Below are positions 24,935 to 33,388 of a stretch of 52,636 bases of DNA, in pieces. The DNA comes from Gammaproteobacteria bacterium (GTDB lineage: Bacteria; Pseudomonadota; Gammaproteobacteria; Arenicellales; Poriferihabitantaceae). Both the position numbers and the translations under genes were made by a program. The notes beneath the pieces were generated by a model. It had not been told where the DNA came from, ran no database searches, and worked only from the letters and a program-made list of their open reading frames with translations. The stretch is from the NCBI GenBank assembly GCA_009842505.1, contig VYFG01000071.1:1-52636 (forward strand), in the 5' to 3' direction. Each line of letters opens with the position of its first letter. Position 1 is the stretch's first letter.

Positions 24935-26004
24935 CAGAATGCGCAGGCGTCGAGGTAGCTTTTCAGGTTGTCGGGGGCGCAGGCGGGCAATTCCCGGCTG
25001 ACAGTGAGCCAGTGTTTCCTGGCCCTGGCGATGAGCGGGGCGAGGGAACGGTAGTTGCCGCTGCCGCGGGCACCCCGGTAGGCCTCGCAGAAGCTGGGAA
25101 ACAGGTCCCTCCTCAGAGGTGTCATGTTGGCATAGTAGAAATCCAGCGAGGGCCAGTTTTCCAGCGTCATGCAGGCGGGCAAGGCGGCGAGGCAGTCCGC
25201 CAGGTTGTCCCGCACGGCCCTGATTTTCAGTTCCGTCAACGGGTCCTCCACCCGGCTCAGCAGGGACTGCCAGCCCTCCCCGATGAGCGCGCCCGCCACC
25301 CGCTCGCCGATTTCATGCAGGATCACGTTCTCCATTTCCGTGTCCACGAGCCGCTCCAGCGCCCCTTCGGGATCCCCTTCGAAACCGTAGTGGGCAACGA
25401 CCTTGCCCATGGCGTTGTCCTCACGCCGCCAGCCCCACTCCTCCACCATGCTGCCGAGGTATCTGCTCAGGGCTTCGCGGCGGACGAAGATCAGGCCCGG
25501 GGCGGACATGGCGGGCGGCGCCGTCAGCGAACGCGCCCGTTCCCTGCCGGAAACCAGCAGGTCCAGTTCCGGCTTGCCGTCCGGGTCGGCTTCCGGATTC
25601 CCGGCCGTATCCCGCTGCAGCAGGTCGGCGAAAAAGAACAGCGGCACCCCGCCGTAGCCGTGCACCCCGGCATAGACATGGCCCGCCGGATTGAGTACCG
25701 CATTGACGGTTTCATTGTCGAAACAGTCCACTTCTCCGCCGGGCAGCGGAAGCCCGCGGAAATTCGCCCGGGCGGCTTCCAGGTCATTCCAGTGGGATTC
25801 CATCCCGGAAATCCACTCCCCGAGATCCCTCCGACCCACCGGCGAACAGGGGCCAAGGCCCCGGCACCAGCGGTAGTAATCCCGCATTTTCATCAGGTAG
25901 GTACACAGTGTATACCTGCCCGCGAAACGGGCATCCGCCACATCCGCATTGTGCTGCACCGTTTCCACCAGGCCCTTCAGATCAAGGTCGGGAATCGCTG
26001 TCAT
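24934..26004 (-). CDS. Uncharacterised 356-residue protein
   Basis: This is a soluble protein with no signal peptide and no recognised catalytic motif. It has several cysteines (YTLCTYL, YRWCRGLGPC, VDCFDNE, LPACAPD) and a histidine/glutamate pair in VILHEIGERVAG, which recalls a metal-binding HExxxE helix but is not a standard protease motif. I have a vague recollection of an uncharacterised family (Sfum_1244-like) in sulfur-metabolising bacteria with this size, unchecked. It is translationally coupled to the PKHD oxygenase. An iron or metallocofactor role is a guess from the neighbours. Confidence 0.6.
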   Translation of the reverse strand: MTAIPDLDLKGLVETVQHNADVADARFAGRYTLCTYLMKMRDYYRWCRGLGPCSPVGRRDLGEWISGMESHWNDLEAARANFRGLPLPGGEVDCFDNETVNAVLNPAGHVYAGVHGYGGVPLFFFADLLQRDTAGNPEADPDGKPELDLLVSGRERARSLTAPPAMSAPGLIFVRREALSRYLGSMVEEWGWRREDNAMGKVVAHYGFEGDPEGALERLVDTEMENVILHEIGERVAGALIGEGWQSLLSRVEDPLTELKIRAVRDNLADCLAALPACMTLENWPSLDFYYANMTPLRRDLFPSFCEAYRGARGSGNYRSLAPLIARARKHWLTVSRELPACAPDNLKSYLDACAF

Positions 26005-26071
26005 GGCGCTTGGAATCAGTTCCGGGAGCGACCGGTCCGGTAGGAAGATAGTTTGATTACACTGGTATCAT

Positions 26072-26686
26072 ATGCCCTTGTCAACGCAACGGAAACCCGA
26101 CAGTCCGACAACCCTGATGGAAAAGGCCCGTATCCGCACCGGATGGAAGAACCGCAGCCGGGAAATCACGCTGGAGGAATTCGCCAATGCCCTGTCCAGC
26201 ATTTGCTGGCGAATGTCCCTCAACGCCGCACGGAATCTCCATCAGCAGGATTTCATCTTCGAGAACGACCACCAGCGACTCGGGGTGATCCGTGAATACC
26301 TCCTGTTCCTGATGCACTGTGCGGACCGCCTGATGTTCGATGCACTGGACCGGGCGCAGCGCGGACAATTCATGCAGGCGCTGGCGCAGGACTGCCGGCG
26401 CCATTACCGCGAGAACAGCACCGAGATCACCGGGGGTGCGGAGCGCGGCGACACCTTCATCGAACAGACCAACCGGCGCATGGACGAATACGCCGCCACG
26501 ACCTTCCGGGACCGTGCTCCCGGCTATGACATGCTCAGACTGCTGGGCGCCCGGATCCAGGAATACATGGGTGAGGACCAGACCAACCGGTGGGTGATCG
26601 ACCAGGTCATGGACATTGACGGACCGGAAATTTTCGAGGTATTCGTCAAGTCCATGGACAAGCTGAAACGCAGCTCGGGATTCTGA
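26072..26686 (+). CDS. Uncharacterised alpha-helical protein
   Basis: This protein of about 204 residues has a basic N-terminus, then helices (LEEFANALSSICWRMSLNAAR, VIREYLLFLMHCADRLMFDAL) and a conserved-looking C-terminal half. There is no signal, no transmembrane helix and no familiar motif. An internal ATG at 26117 could be the true start, since neither start has a good ribosome binding site. It is divergent from the unknown protein/PKHD/deiminase operon and separated from prk by an AT-rich control region. Function unknown. Confidence 0.6.
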   Translation: MPLSTQRKPDSPTTLMEKARIRTGWKNRSREITLEEFANALSSICWRMSLNAARNLHQQDFIFENDHQRLGVIREYLLFLMHCADRLMFDALDRAQRGQFMQALAQDCRRHYRENSTEITGGAERGDTFIEQTNRRMDEYAATTFRDRAPGYDMLRLLGARIQEYMGEDQTNRWVIDQVMDIDGPEIFEVFVKSMDKLKRSSGF

Positions 26687-27043
26687 GACCGTGCCCCCTG
26701 CCGGTCCCCGGGCAGCCGGCCGGATCCTATAATAATTATTTACTTATATACATATCAAATATAATATTATTTTACTTATGCAATGTTTTCCGTCAGCATT
26801 GCGGCAATGATCGATCAACCGGGTACCCCGGGCGCGCAGTCCCCGGGGACCCTGCACAGGCTTTCAACTATGATCCGCAAACCATGCAATACCAGTCACC
26901 CCGGGGGCTCGCCCCCCCTTGCCGAGATCTGATCGGCCGACGACTCCAGTCCGGCGGATTGTCCGCCATCACCCGGAGCGGCCGGGCCAGCCTGAACAGG
27001 ACCGGCACCTTCCCCGTGCGCCGGGCGCCGGTGGAGGCCGCCC
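26687..27043. promoter_or_regulatory. AT-rich prk upstream region with direct repeats
   Basis: This 357-bp gap has no gene. The nonamer TTTACTTAT occurs twice on the plus strand, at 26739-26747 and 26771-26779, exactly 32 bp (about three helical turns) apart, within an almost pure A/T tract. The extended form TTTACTTATAT is also found upstream of soxB. A weak stem CTGCC/GGCAG at 26698-26715 follows the preceding gene. The repeats could be regulator sites in front of prk. The 264 bp between repeats and start codon are ordinary GC-rich sequence. Confidence 0.4.
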
Positions 27044-27946
27044 ATGTCTGAAAAACACCCGGTCATCGCCGTCACGGGGTCATCCGGCGCCGGCACCTCC
27101 ACGATCAAGGGCGCCTTCGAACACATATTCCGCATCGAAAACATCAAGGCCAGCGTCGTGGAAGGGGACAGTTATCACCGCTATGACCGCGACATGATGC
27201 GCCAGAAGATCGAGGATACGGAAAAGCAGGGCGGCACGTTCAGCCATTTCGGTCCCGAGGCCAATGATCTCGGCCTGTTGGAAAAGCTGTTTTTCCAGTA
27301 CGGCCTGAACGGCACCGGCGAGCGGCGTTACTACCTGCACAACGAGGAGGAGGCGGCGCCCTACGAGCAGCAACCCGGGGAATTCACTCCCTGGGAACCC
27401 ATCCCGGAAGGTACCGACGTGCTGTTCTACGAAGGCCTGCACGGAGGTTTCCAGCACGGGGACATCAACGTGGCCGGGCAGGTGGACCTCCTGATCGGCG
27501 TGGTGCCGATCGTGAACCTGGAATGGATACAGAAAATCCACCGCGATACCAGCAACCGCGGCTACGGCGCCGAGGCCGTCACCGACACCATCCTGCGGCG
27601 CATGTACGACTATGTCCACTACATCACGCCCCAGTTCTCACGTACCGACATCAACTTCCAGCGGGTTCCCACGGTGGACACTTCCAACCCGTTCATTGCG
27701 CGGGACATCCCCACCGCGGACGAGAGCCTGGTGGTCATCCGGTTCCAGGATGCCGCAAAATTCTCCGTCGACTTTCCCTACCTGCTGTCGATGCTGCACG
27801 ACTCGTTCATGTCCCGGCGCAACACCATCGTAGTGCCCGGAGGCAAGATGGTTCTCGCCATGGAACTGATACTGCTGCCCATCATTTCACGCATGATGGA
27901 ACGGCGGCTCGCGCTGATTAAGGCGGATTGCCGGCAACCCTACTGA
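27044..27946 (+). CDS. prk: Phosphoribulokinase
   Basis: This is a 300-residue class I (proteobacterial) phosphoribulokinase, the Calvin-cycle enzyme making ribulose 1,5-bisphosphate. The P-loop GSSGAGTST occurs near residue 12 and is followed by VEGDSYHRYDRDMM. The stretches HFGPEANDL, LFYEGLHGG and IHRDTSNRGY are characteristic. GGAGG 6 nt before the ATG fixes the start. No Rubisco genes are in the window. A strong hairpin follows the stop, so prk appears monocistronic. Confidence 0.95.
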   Translation: MSEKHPVIAVTGSSGAGTSTIKGAFEHIFRIENIKASVVEGDSYHRYDRDMMRQKIEDTEKQGGTFSHFGPEANDLGLLEKLFFQYGLNGTGERRYYLHNEEEAAPYEQQPGEFTPWEPIPEGTDVLFYEGLHGGFQHGDINVAGQVDLLIGVVPIVNLEWIQKIHRDTSNRGYGAEAVTDTILRRMYDYVHYITPQFSRTDINFQRVPTVDTSNPFIARDIPTADESLVVIRFQDAAKFSVDFPYLLSMLHDSFMSRRNTIVVPGGKMVLAMELILLPIISRMMERRLALIKADCRQPY

Positions 27947-27955
27947 ATCCGGGAA

Positions 27956-27987
27956 CTGCCGGGGAGATACGGTCCTTTCCCCGGCAG
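27956..27987. terminator. Strong hairpin after prk
   Basis: CTGCCGGGGA and TCCCCGGCAG form a perfect 10-bp stem with a 12-nt loop, starting 9 nt after the prk stop. There is no T-tract, so it may act as a rho-assisted terminator or protect the mRNA 3' end. The next gene is on the opposite strand, and 27988-28175 shows nothing else. Confidence 0.6.
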
Positions 27988-28175
27988 GCGTTGTGACCGC
28001 CTCGCCTGCGGGACGATGTACCGGTCACGGCGGACGCCGGGGATCGCAGGCAGGAAAAACGGCGGCAACCGCCGCCCCTTCCCGCCTCCCGCCCAGGCCG
28101 TCGCCATCAAGGCATGGACCGCGGAACCGGGATTCCCGTTACTTCTATTGCGTACCTGCTGCTTTGCGTTCCTGC

Positions 28176-28367
28176 CTACTTCCAGCTTTCGGCATTGTCC
28201 GTGCACTGTCCCTGGCCGTCTGCATAGCCCGCCTCGTAGGCTTCCGTCAGACGCTGCTCCTCAAGCTTGGGATTGCCAAGGAACCCGGAGGCCCAACCGA
28301 CAATATAGTCCCGGGATACTTTTTTCCTCTCCAGCTCGGTGATGGTCTGGTAATAGGTACTGGTCAT
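28176..28367 (-). CDS. Small protein with RMF-like GW..G/GY..G pattern
   Basis: This 63-residue protein contains IVGWASGFLGNP and AYEAGYADGQ, a repeated aromatic-glycine pattern that loosely recalls ribosome modulation factor and its relatives. Residues QGQCTDNAESWK end the protein, with a single cysteine. No membrane segment or signal is seen. It is isolated on the minus strand opposite prk. The identification is weak; a ribosome-linked role would need comparison with family profiles. Confidence 0.5.
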   Translation of the reverse strand: MTSTYYQTITELERKKVSRDYIVGWASGFLGNPKLEEQRLTEAYEAGYADGQGQCTDNAESWK

Positions 28368-28417
28368 GAGTGTGCCCCTTGTTATTCGATACCGTCACCC
28401 CGGCCGAAGGCTGACGG

Positions 28418-28456
28418 CGAATCCGGTGCCGGGAACATCACCGGGCATCGGATTCG
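28418..28456. terminator. Imperfect hairpin downstream of the cupin gene
   Basis: CGAATCCG (28418-28425) pairs with CGGATTCG (28449-28456). A second short stem TGCC/GGCA lies inside, giving a long, bulged hairpin just past the cupin stop on the minus strand. There is no T-run, so it is called only as a likely transcript end. Confidence 0.35.
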
Positions 28457-28487
28457 GGAAAATACCAGCAATGCCGCCGGGGTTGAA

Positions 28488-28781
28488 CTACCCTTTATAA
28501 TAGTGGCGTTCTATTTCTTCGGTGATATCCCAGGCGCATTCGGTATCGGGCATCACGGTAACGAGATCGCCGGCGGCGAAGGGGACGGATTCTTCCCCCC
28601 GCACGTTGATCTCACCTACCCCGCTGACGATATAGCTCGTCTCGGTGGTGGGACAGTGCCTGACAACGCGGCCGGCGGGCTCAACAACCAGGGGCCAGTC
28701 CTCCACGCCGAGCACATCAAGCTTCATGGGCGAGGGTGATCTTTCCACTAATATGCGGGGCATCGGACAAATCCGGAACAT
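28488..28781 (-). CDS. Small cupin (DUF861/cupin_3-like)
   Basis: This 97-residue single-domain cupin contains TTETSYIVSGVGEINVRG (first motif) and FAAGDLVTVMPDTECAWDITEEIERHYYKG. The last part matches the W-x-I-x-E-x-x-x-K/R-H-Y ending of the cupin_3 group. Such small cupins bind metabolites or metals and often act as isomerases or sensors. The start could instead be the ATG at 28763; neither has a clear ribosome binding site. It is divergent from the 2-oxoglutarate oxygenase gene at 28896. Confidence 0.7.
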   Translation of the reverse strand: MFRICPMPRILVERSPSPMKLDVLGVEDWPLVVEPAGRVVRHCPTTETSYIVSGVGEINVRGEESVPFAAGDLVTVMPDTECAWDITEEIERHYYKG

Positions 28782-28895
28782 GGCAGAATGACAGCGACGT
28801 GGATTCTAGCATTTCCCCTGGTTCCGGCCGGCAGGCCGGCACCCGTTGCCGGTGCCGCGGGGCTTCCCTCCGACAGGGAACGGGAATGACCTGCC

Positions 28896-29471
28896 ATGTT
28901 CAGTGAGTGCAAACCGGGTTCCTTCATCTACACGTTGGACAATGCCCTGTCCGCCGGGGCCTGCGAAGCCATGATCCGTCAGTTCGAGGACAGTCCCGGT
29001 CAGCAGGCGCCGGGGCGAATCGGTCAGGATGCCCGGGCCGAATCCTCGATCAAGCGCTCAACCGATCTCAGGATATCCGGCCGCCCGGAGTGGGCGGCGC
29101 ACGACGCCAGGCTGAAGGAATCCCTCGTCCATGCGCTTGGACTCCTCGGCGGATTGCATCCGTTTTTCAAGGTCAACCGTCTGCACGACATTGGCTACAA
29201 CATGCAGCGCACCGATCCCGGCGGCTACTACCACTGGCATCTGGATTCCGGACCCGGGGAATTCGCCAGGCGACAGCTCGTCGCAATCTGGTATCTCAAC
29301 GATGCACCCGAGCAGGGCGGGGCGACGGAGTTCTTCTTCCAGCAGGTCAGTGTCCGCCCGAAAACCGGCCTGCTGCTGCTGTTTCCACCCTTCTGGACCC
29401 ATCTTCATCGGGGTGCCGAGGTGGAGCGGGGTGTAAAATACATCGCGACCACATGGGTATGCGTGGACTGA
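28896..29471 (+). CDS. P4H-like Fe(II)/2-oxoglutarate oxygenase
   Basis: This 191-residue oxygenase of the prolyl-4-hydroxylase superfamily has YYHWHLDSG (H115, D117), a WYLND strand, GGATEFF and the C-terminal WTHLHRGAEVERGVKYIATTW. H171 and K181 there are the likely second iron ligand and the 2-oxoglutarate contact. The substrate is unknown. No ribosome binding site of note precedes the ATG. A GC-rich hairpin (28836-28852) lies in the divergent gap to the cupin gene. Confidence 0.8.
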   Translation: MFSECKPGSFIYTLDNALSAGACEAMIRQFEDSPGQQAPGRIGQDARAESSIKRSTDLRISGRPEWAAHDARLKESLVHALGLLGGLHPFFKVNRLHDIGYNMQRTDPGGYYHWHLDSGPGEFARRQLVAIWYLNDAPEQGGATEFFFQQVSVRPKTGLLLLFPPFWTHLHRGAEVERGVKYIATTWVCVD

Positions 29472-29557
29472 CCCGGCCCGCACACCTGTCCTTCGTCGCC
29501 GGTGCGGCCGGACCGGCCATGTCGTTCCGTCCACCCGATTTATTGAGAGGCAACCCC

Positions 29558-29704
29558 ATGGACTTCGGCAATATCCGCAGTGTGGACCGGATGGCCCGGA
29601 TCGTGACCGGCATCTACCTGACCGGTGCCTCATTCCTGTTGCCCGGCCCGTTTTTCCGGTGTTGCAGAATCCATGTGCGGCCTTGCATCCTCACCGGGCG
29701 CTGA
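29558..29704 (+). pseudogene. Short DUF2892-like fragment, 48 codons
   Basis: GAGAGG 8 nt before the ATG indicates genuine translation. MDFGNIRSVDRMARIVTGIYLTG-type sequence resembles the first helix of DUF2892 inner-membrane proteins (VDR.LRI..G). The second helix and the usual cysteine-proline end are missing: the frame runs into an arginine/cysteine-rich tail and stops. It looks like a truncated or frameshifted gene, though a real tiny protein cannot be excluded. Confidence 0.4.
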
Positions 29705-29760
29705 CCGTGCCGTTTGACCTTATGCCGGCCTGTTCCACCAAGCCACTATCCGGATATCCT

Positions 29761-30540
29761 ATGATGCGCAAGTTCCACTTTCTTCTGCCCCTGCTGCTTC
29801 TCATGGGCCCTGCCCATGGTGCGGAAATCCCCGATTACGAGCGTGAAAAACGCATCGCCATGGAGATAGAGCCCCAGATTTTCGACGGGGAAGTCGTCTG
29901 GCTGAACACACCGGAACGGACATTCCTGTCCATCTACACGCAGGCGGATGAATCTGCGGGGGCCGCCCTGATACTGCACGGCCGGGATACCGGTCCCGAG
30001 GATGTCAATGTGGCGGGGCCGATGCGCGTCGGGCTGGTCGAGGAGGGCTGGTCAACCCTGGCCCTGCAGATGCCGGTTCTGGAAAAGGGTCGGAAGTATT
30101 ACGACTACCTGCCCATCCTCCGGTTCGCCCATGCCCGGATCGAGGCCGGCCTTGCTTTCCTGCGGGAACAGGGCTACCAGACCGTGGTTCTGGCCGGGCA
30201 CAGCTGCGGTGCCCATATGGCCAATGACTGGCTGAACCACCAGGGAGACGGCACAATCGACGGCTACGTGGCCATGGGCCTTGGCGCCACCGATTACAAA
30301 CAGGATCTGAAGACTCCCTTTCCCATGGGCAGCATGACCGTTCCGGTTCTCGACATCTACGGTAGCGAGGAGTACCCCCGCCCCCTTGCCATGTTGCCGA
30401 TGAGGGCCGGGATGCTGGAGAAAAACGGCCATCCGGATTCGACCCAACTGGTGGTCGAAGGCGCGGACCATTTCTTCAGGGACAAGGGGGACGCACTGAC
30501 GGAGATGGTGGCCGGCTGGCTGAACACCGTCCGGTTCTGA
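29761..30540 (+). CDS. Exported alpha/beta hydrolase-like protein (DUF3530-like)
   Basis: This 259-residue protein has an N-terminal signal (MMRKFHFLLPLLLLMGPAHGA). Its alpha/beta-hydrolase-like core has GAALILHGRD, a nucleophile elbow LAGHSCGAHMA (GxSxG) and a late histidine in VEGADHFFRDKG. It resembles DUF3530 family proteins, whose function is unknown. The start is placed at the ATG pair 29761/29764 because it begins a proper signal peptide. A longer upstream frame from 29659 is unsupported. It is convergent with etfA. Confidence 0.72.
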   Translation: MMRKFHFLLPLLLLMGPAHGAEIPDYEREKRIAMEIEPQIFDGEVVWLNTPERTFLSIYTQADESAGAALILHGRDTGPEDVNVAGPMRVGLVEEGWSTLALQMPVLEKGRKYYDYLPILRFAHARIEAGLAFLREQGYQTVVLAGHSCGAHMANDWLNHQGDGTIDGYVAMGLGATDYKQDLKTPFPMGSMTVPVLDIYGSEEYPRPLAMLPMRAGMLEKNGHPDSTQLVVEGADHFFRDKGDALTEMVAGWLNTVRF

Positions 30541-30615
30541 CCATGCACCGGAAAGTCAGGGCCGGGGCGGCCGGATTCCCGCAGCCCAGCGAACGGTCCA
30601 TGCACGGGGGCAGGT

Positions 30616-31551
30616 TTATTTATCCAGCTCCGCCTGCAGTGCCGGAACTGCGTTGAAGAGGTCCTCATTCCAGCCGTAGTCGGCCACCTGGAAGATGGGC
30701 GCCTCCTCGTCATTGTTGATGGCGACAATGACCTTGGAATCCTTCATGCCGGCAAGGTGCTGTATGGCACCGGAAATGCCCACGGCGATATAGAGGTCAG
30801 GCGCAACCACCTTGCCCGTCTGGCCCACCTGGTAGTCATTGGGCACGAACCCGGCATCGACGGCGGCCCGCGAGGCACCAACCGCGCCGCCCAGGGTGTC
30901 CGCCAGTGTTTCCAGCATGGAGAAGTTCTCGCCGCTTTTCATCCCGCGCCCTCCGGACACCACGATCTTGGCGGAGGCCAGTTCGGGTCTTTCGCTGTGG
31001 CTCAGGTTCTGCCCAACGAAGCTGACACCTTGGTCGGCGCCCGCATCGTCAATGCTGCTGACTTCCGCGCTGCCGCTTTCGCCGTCCGCGGGGTCGAACG
31101 CGGTCGTCCTCACGGTCAGCATCTTGACCGGGTCACTGGATTTGACGGTTGCCAGGGCGTTGCCGGCGTAGATCGGGCGCACGAAGGTGTCCGCGGAAAC
31201 CACCTCGCTGATGTCGGAGATGGCCTGGACATCACAGAGCGCGGCGACATAGGGAATCAGCGCCTTGCCAAAGGTGGACGCCGGTGCCATGACATGGGTG
31301 TAGCCATCCACGTTCGCACGTATCAGCGCGGCGGTGTTTTCCGTGATCTCATTGGCGTAGTGCGCCGAATCGGCGCACAGGACCCTAGATACGCCGGCGA
31401 TTTTCGCGCACTGTTCCGCCACGTCGGCGCAGCCGCTGCCGGCTACCAGCACATGGACGTCGCCGCCGACCCTGGCGGCCGCGGATACCGTGTTCAGCGT
31501 TCCCGGGGAAAGCTGGCTGTGGTCGTGTTCAGCGATAACCAGGATGCTCAT
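30616..31551 (-). CDS. etfA: Electron transfer flavoprotein alpha subunit
   Basis: This 311-residue protein has the N-terminal ETF domain and a C-terminal FAD-binding domain with [36 protein letters not shown] sequence and [18 protein letters not shown], all family hallmarks. With EtfB it shuttles electrons from dehydrogenases to the quinone pool. Its ATG shares one base with the etfB stop (TGATG). No ETF-quinone oxidoreductase or acyl-CoA dehydrogenase gene is nearby, so the donor is unknown. Confidence 0.95.
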   Translation of the reverse strand: MSILVIAEHDHSQLSPGTLNTVSAAARVGGDVHVLVAGSGCADVAEQCAKIAGVSRVLCADSAHYANEITENTAALIRANVDGYTHVMAPASTFGKALIPYVAALCDVQAISDISEVVSADTFVRPIYAGNALATVKSSDPVKMLTVRTTAFDPADGESGSAEVSSIDDAGADQGVSFVGQNLSHSERPELASAKIVVSGGRGMKSGENFSMLETLADTLGGAVGASRAAVDAGFVPNDYQVGQTGKVVAPDLYIAVGISGAIQHLAGMKDSKVIVAINNDEEAPIFQVADYGWNEDLFNAVPALQAELDK

Positions 31552-32300
31552 CAGATCACCTTTGCTTCGTTCTTGAGTTTTTCCACCAGTTCGGTGGCGT
31601 CCGATACCATGATGCCCGCTTCCCGGGCAGGCGGCTCGTCCACACGCAGGACCTCGATTCGGTTGACTACCTCCACGCCAAGATCCGCAGGCGACAGGAC
31701 GTCTATGGGTTTCTTCTTGGCCTTCATGATGTTGGGGAGGGATGCATAGCGCGGCTCGTTCAGGCGAAGGTCCGCGGTCACCACCGCCGGGGAGACGATC
31801 TGGAGGTCCTCGAGACCCGCATCGATTTCCCGGGTGATGGCAAACCCGTCGTCATTTTTCGCGATCCTGGATATGTAGCTCCCAAGGGGACGACCCATGA
31901 GCGCGGCCAGCATCTGACCGGTCTGGTTGTTGTCGTCGTCAATGGACTGCTTGCCAAGAATCACGAGATCGGTGCCTTCCCTTTCCGCGACCGACTTGAT
32001 CAGGCGCGCGATGACCAGCGGCTCAAGCCGCTCGTCGGTGAGCGCATGCACCCCCCGGTCCGCTCCCATGGCAAGGCCGGTGCGAATGGTCTCGGCGGCC
32101 TTTTCTGGGCCCGCTGACATGATGATCACTTCCTCGGCAACGCCGGCCTCCCTGATCCGCAATGCCTCCTCAACGGCGATCTCGCAGAATGGATTCATCG
32201 CCATCTTGACGTTGGCGGTCTCCACCCCGGTATTATCCGATTTCACCCGGATCCGGATGTTGGCGTCGACCACGCGTTTGACTGGTACCAGTACTTTCAT
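31551..32300 (-). CDS. etfB: Electron transfer flavoprotein beta subunit
   Basis: This 249-residue protein starts MKVLVPVKRVVDANIRIRV. MAMNPFCEIAVEEALRI, GAD RGVHAL-type and GKQSIDDDNNQTGQMLAALMG motifs match the AMP-binding beta subunit. The ATG at 32300 is chosen over a longer in-frame form, with GGAG about 10 nt upstream. It is the first gene of the etfBA pair and divergent from hisN. Confidence 0.95.
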   Translation of the reverse strand: MKVLVPVKRVVDANIRIRVKSDNTGVETANVKMAMNPFCEIAVEEALRIREAGVAEEVIIMSAGPEKAAETIRTGLAMGADRGVHALTDERLEPLVIARLIKSVAEREGTDLVILGKQSIDDDNNQTGQMLAALMGRPLGSYISRIAKNDDGFAITREIDAGLEDLQIVSPAVVTADLRLNEPRYASLPNIMKAKKKPIDVLSPADLGVEVVNRIEVLRVDEPPAREAGIMVSDATELVEKLKNEAKVI

Positions 32301-32537
32301 GAAAGGAAATCTCCCGGGATTTGATACCCAAACAGCGGGGATGCCAAGGATCGGCACCCCCGGAAATCAAGGGCCGGATTCTAACCCGTCACAGGACCGG
32401 GGGAGAACCCGCAAAGGCGCGTATTTATAGGGGAACCGGAAGCCCGCTGATTGTCAGAAAACGACGCCCATTGGCAGAATCGGGAACCGGAACGGCCCCG
32501 TCCTCGGGTAGAATACGCCCGCCGATGATCCGACGCC

Positions 32538-33314
32538 ATGAACGCCTCCCTCGACGATTGCCTTAAGACCGCCCTTGATGCCGCGGACATCGCCCGTGAA
32601 ATCACCGGCCGCCACTTCCGTACCCGGCTGGCGGTGGACAACAAGCAGGACCAGAGCCCGGTCACGATCGCTGACCGGGAGACCGAAGAGGCGATCCGCG
32701 CGCTGATCCGGTCCCGCCATCCCGGCCATGGCATCTTCGGCGAGGAAGGTGGGAACCAGATCCAGGAAAAACACTGGCACTGGATCATCGACCCCATCGA
32801 CGGCACCAGGAGTTTCGCCTCGGGCCGCCCCACCTTCGGTACCCTGATCGCCCTGATGGACGCGCGCAAGCCGGCTCTCGGGGTCATTGACCACGGCATT
32901 CTGGACGAACGCTGGGTCGGTACCACGGGCTCCGGGACAACCCTCAACGAAAGGCCGTGCGCAACCCGCCGGGAAACCCGGATCGGGCACTGCTCGATCT
33001 ACGCCACCAGCCCGGACATGTTCGACGAAGAATCCATGATCCGCTTTCGCGAACTGGCGGACCGCTGCCAGTACCGGGTATGGGGCGGCGACTGTTACTG
33101 CTACGGCCTGCTCGCGGCAGGATACACGGATATCGTGTGCGAGGCGGACCTGTACCCTTACGACTACCTGCCGCTGGTGCCCGTGGTGGAAGGCGCCGGT
33201 GGTATCATCACCGACTGGGACGGGAACGCGCTGACCCTCGATTCCGGCGACAAGGTGCTCGCCACCGCCAACGAGAAACTGCACCTTGCCGCCCTTGCAT
33301 TACTGAACCGGTAG
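32538..33314 (+). CDS. hisN: Histidinol-phosphatase HisN (inositol-monophosphatase fold)
   Basis: This 258-residue enzyme has the metal-binding signatures of the IMPase superfamily: FGEEGG, WIIDPIDGTRSFASG and, near the end, WGGDCYCYGLLAAGYTDIVCEADL with the second aspartate. The overall match is to the HisN-type histidinol-phosphate phosphatase of histidine synthesis. An inositol or related sugar phosphatase remains possible. It is upstream of ettA with a 74-nt gap. Confidence 0.85.
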   Translation: MNASLDDCLKTALDAADIAREITGRHFRTRLAVDNKQDQSPVTIADRETEEAIRALIRSRHPGHGIFGEEGGNQIQEKHWHWIIDPIDGTRSFASGRPTFGTLIALMDARKPALGVIDHGILDERWVGTTGSGTTLNERPCATRRETRIGHCSIYATSPDMFDEESMIRFRELADRCQYRVWGGDCYCYGLLAAGYTDIVCEADLYPYDYLPLVPVVEGAGGIITDWDGNALTLDSGDKVLATANEKLHLAALALLNR

Positions 33315-33388
33315 ACCGGCAAACCGGTACCGAATCCGTTGTGTGCCGCATCACGGCGCCAGAACCCTGAAACCAGCTTGAATCCACG

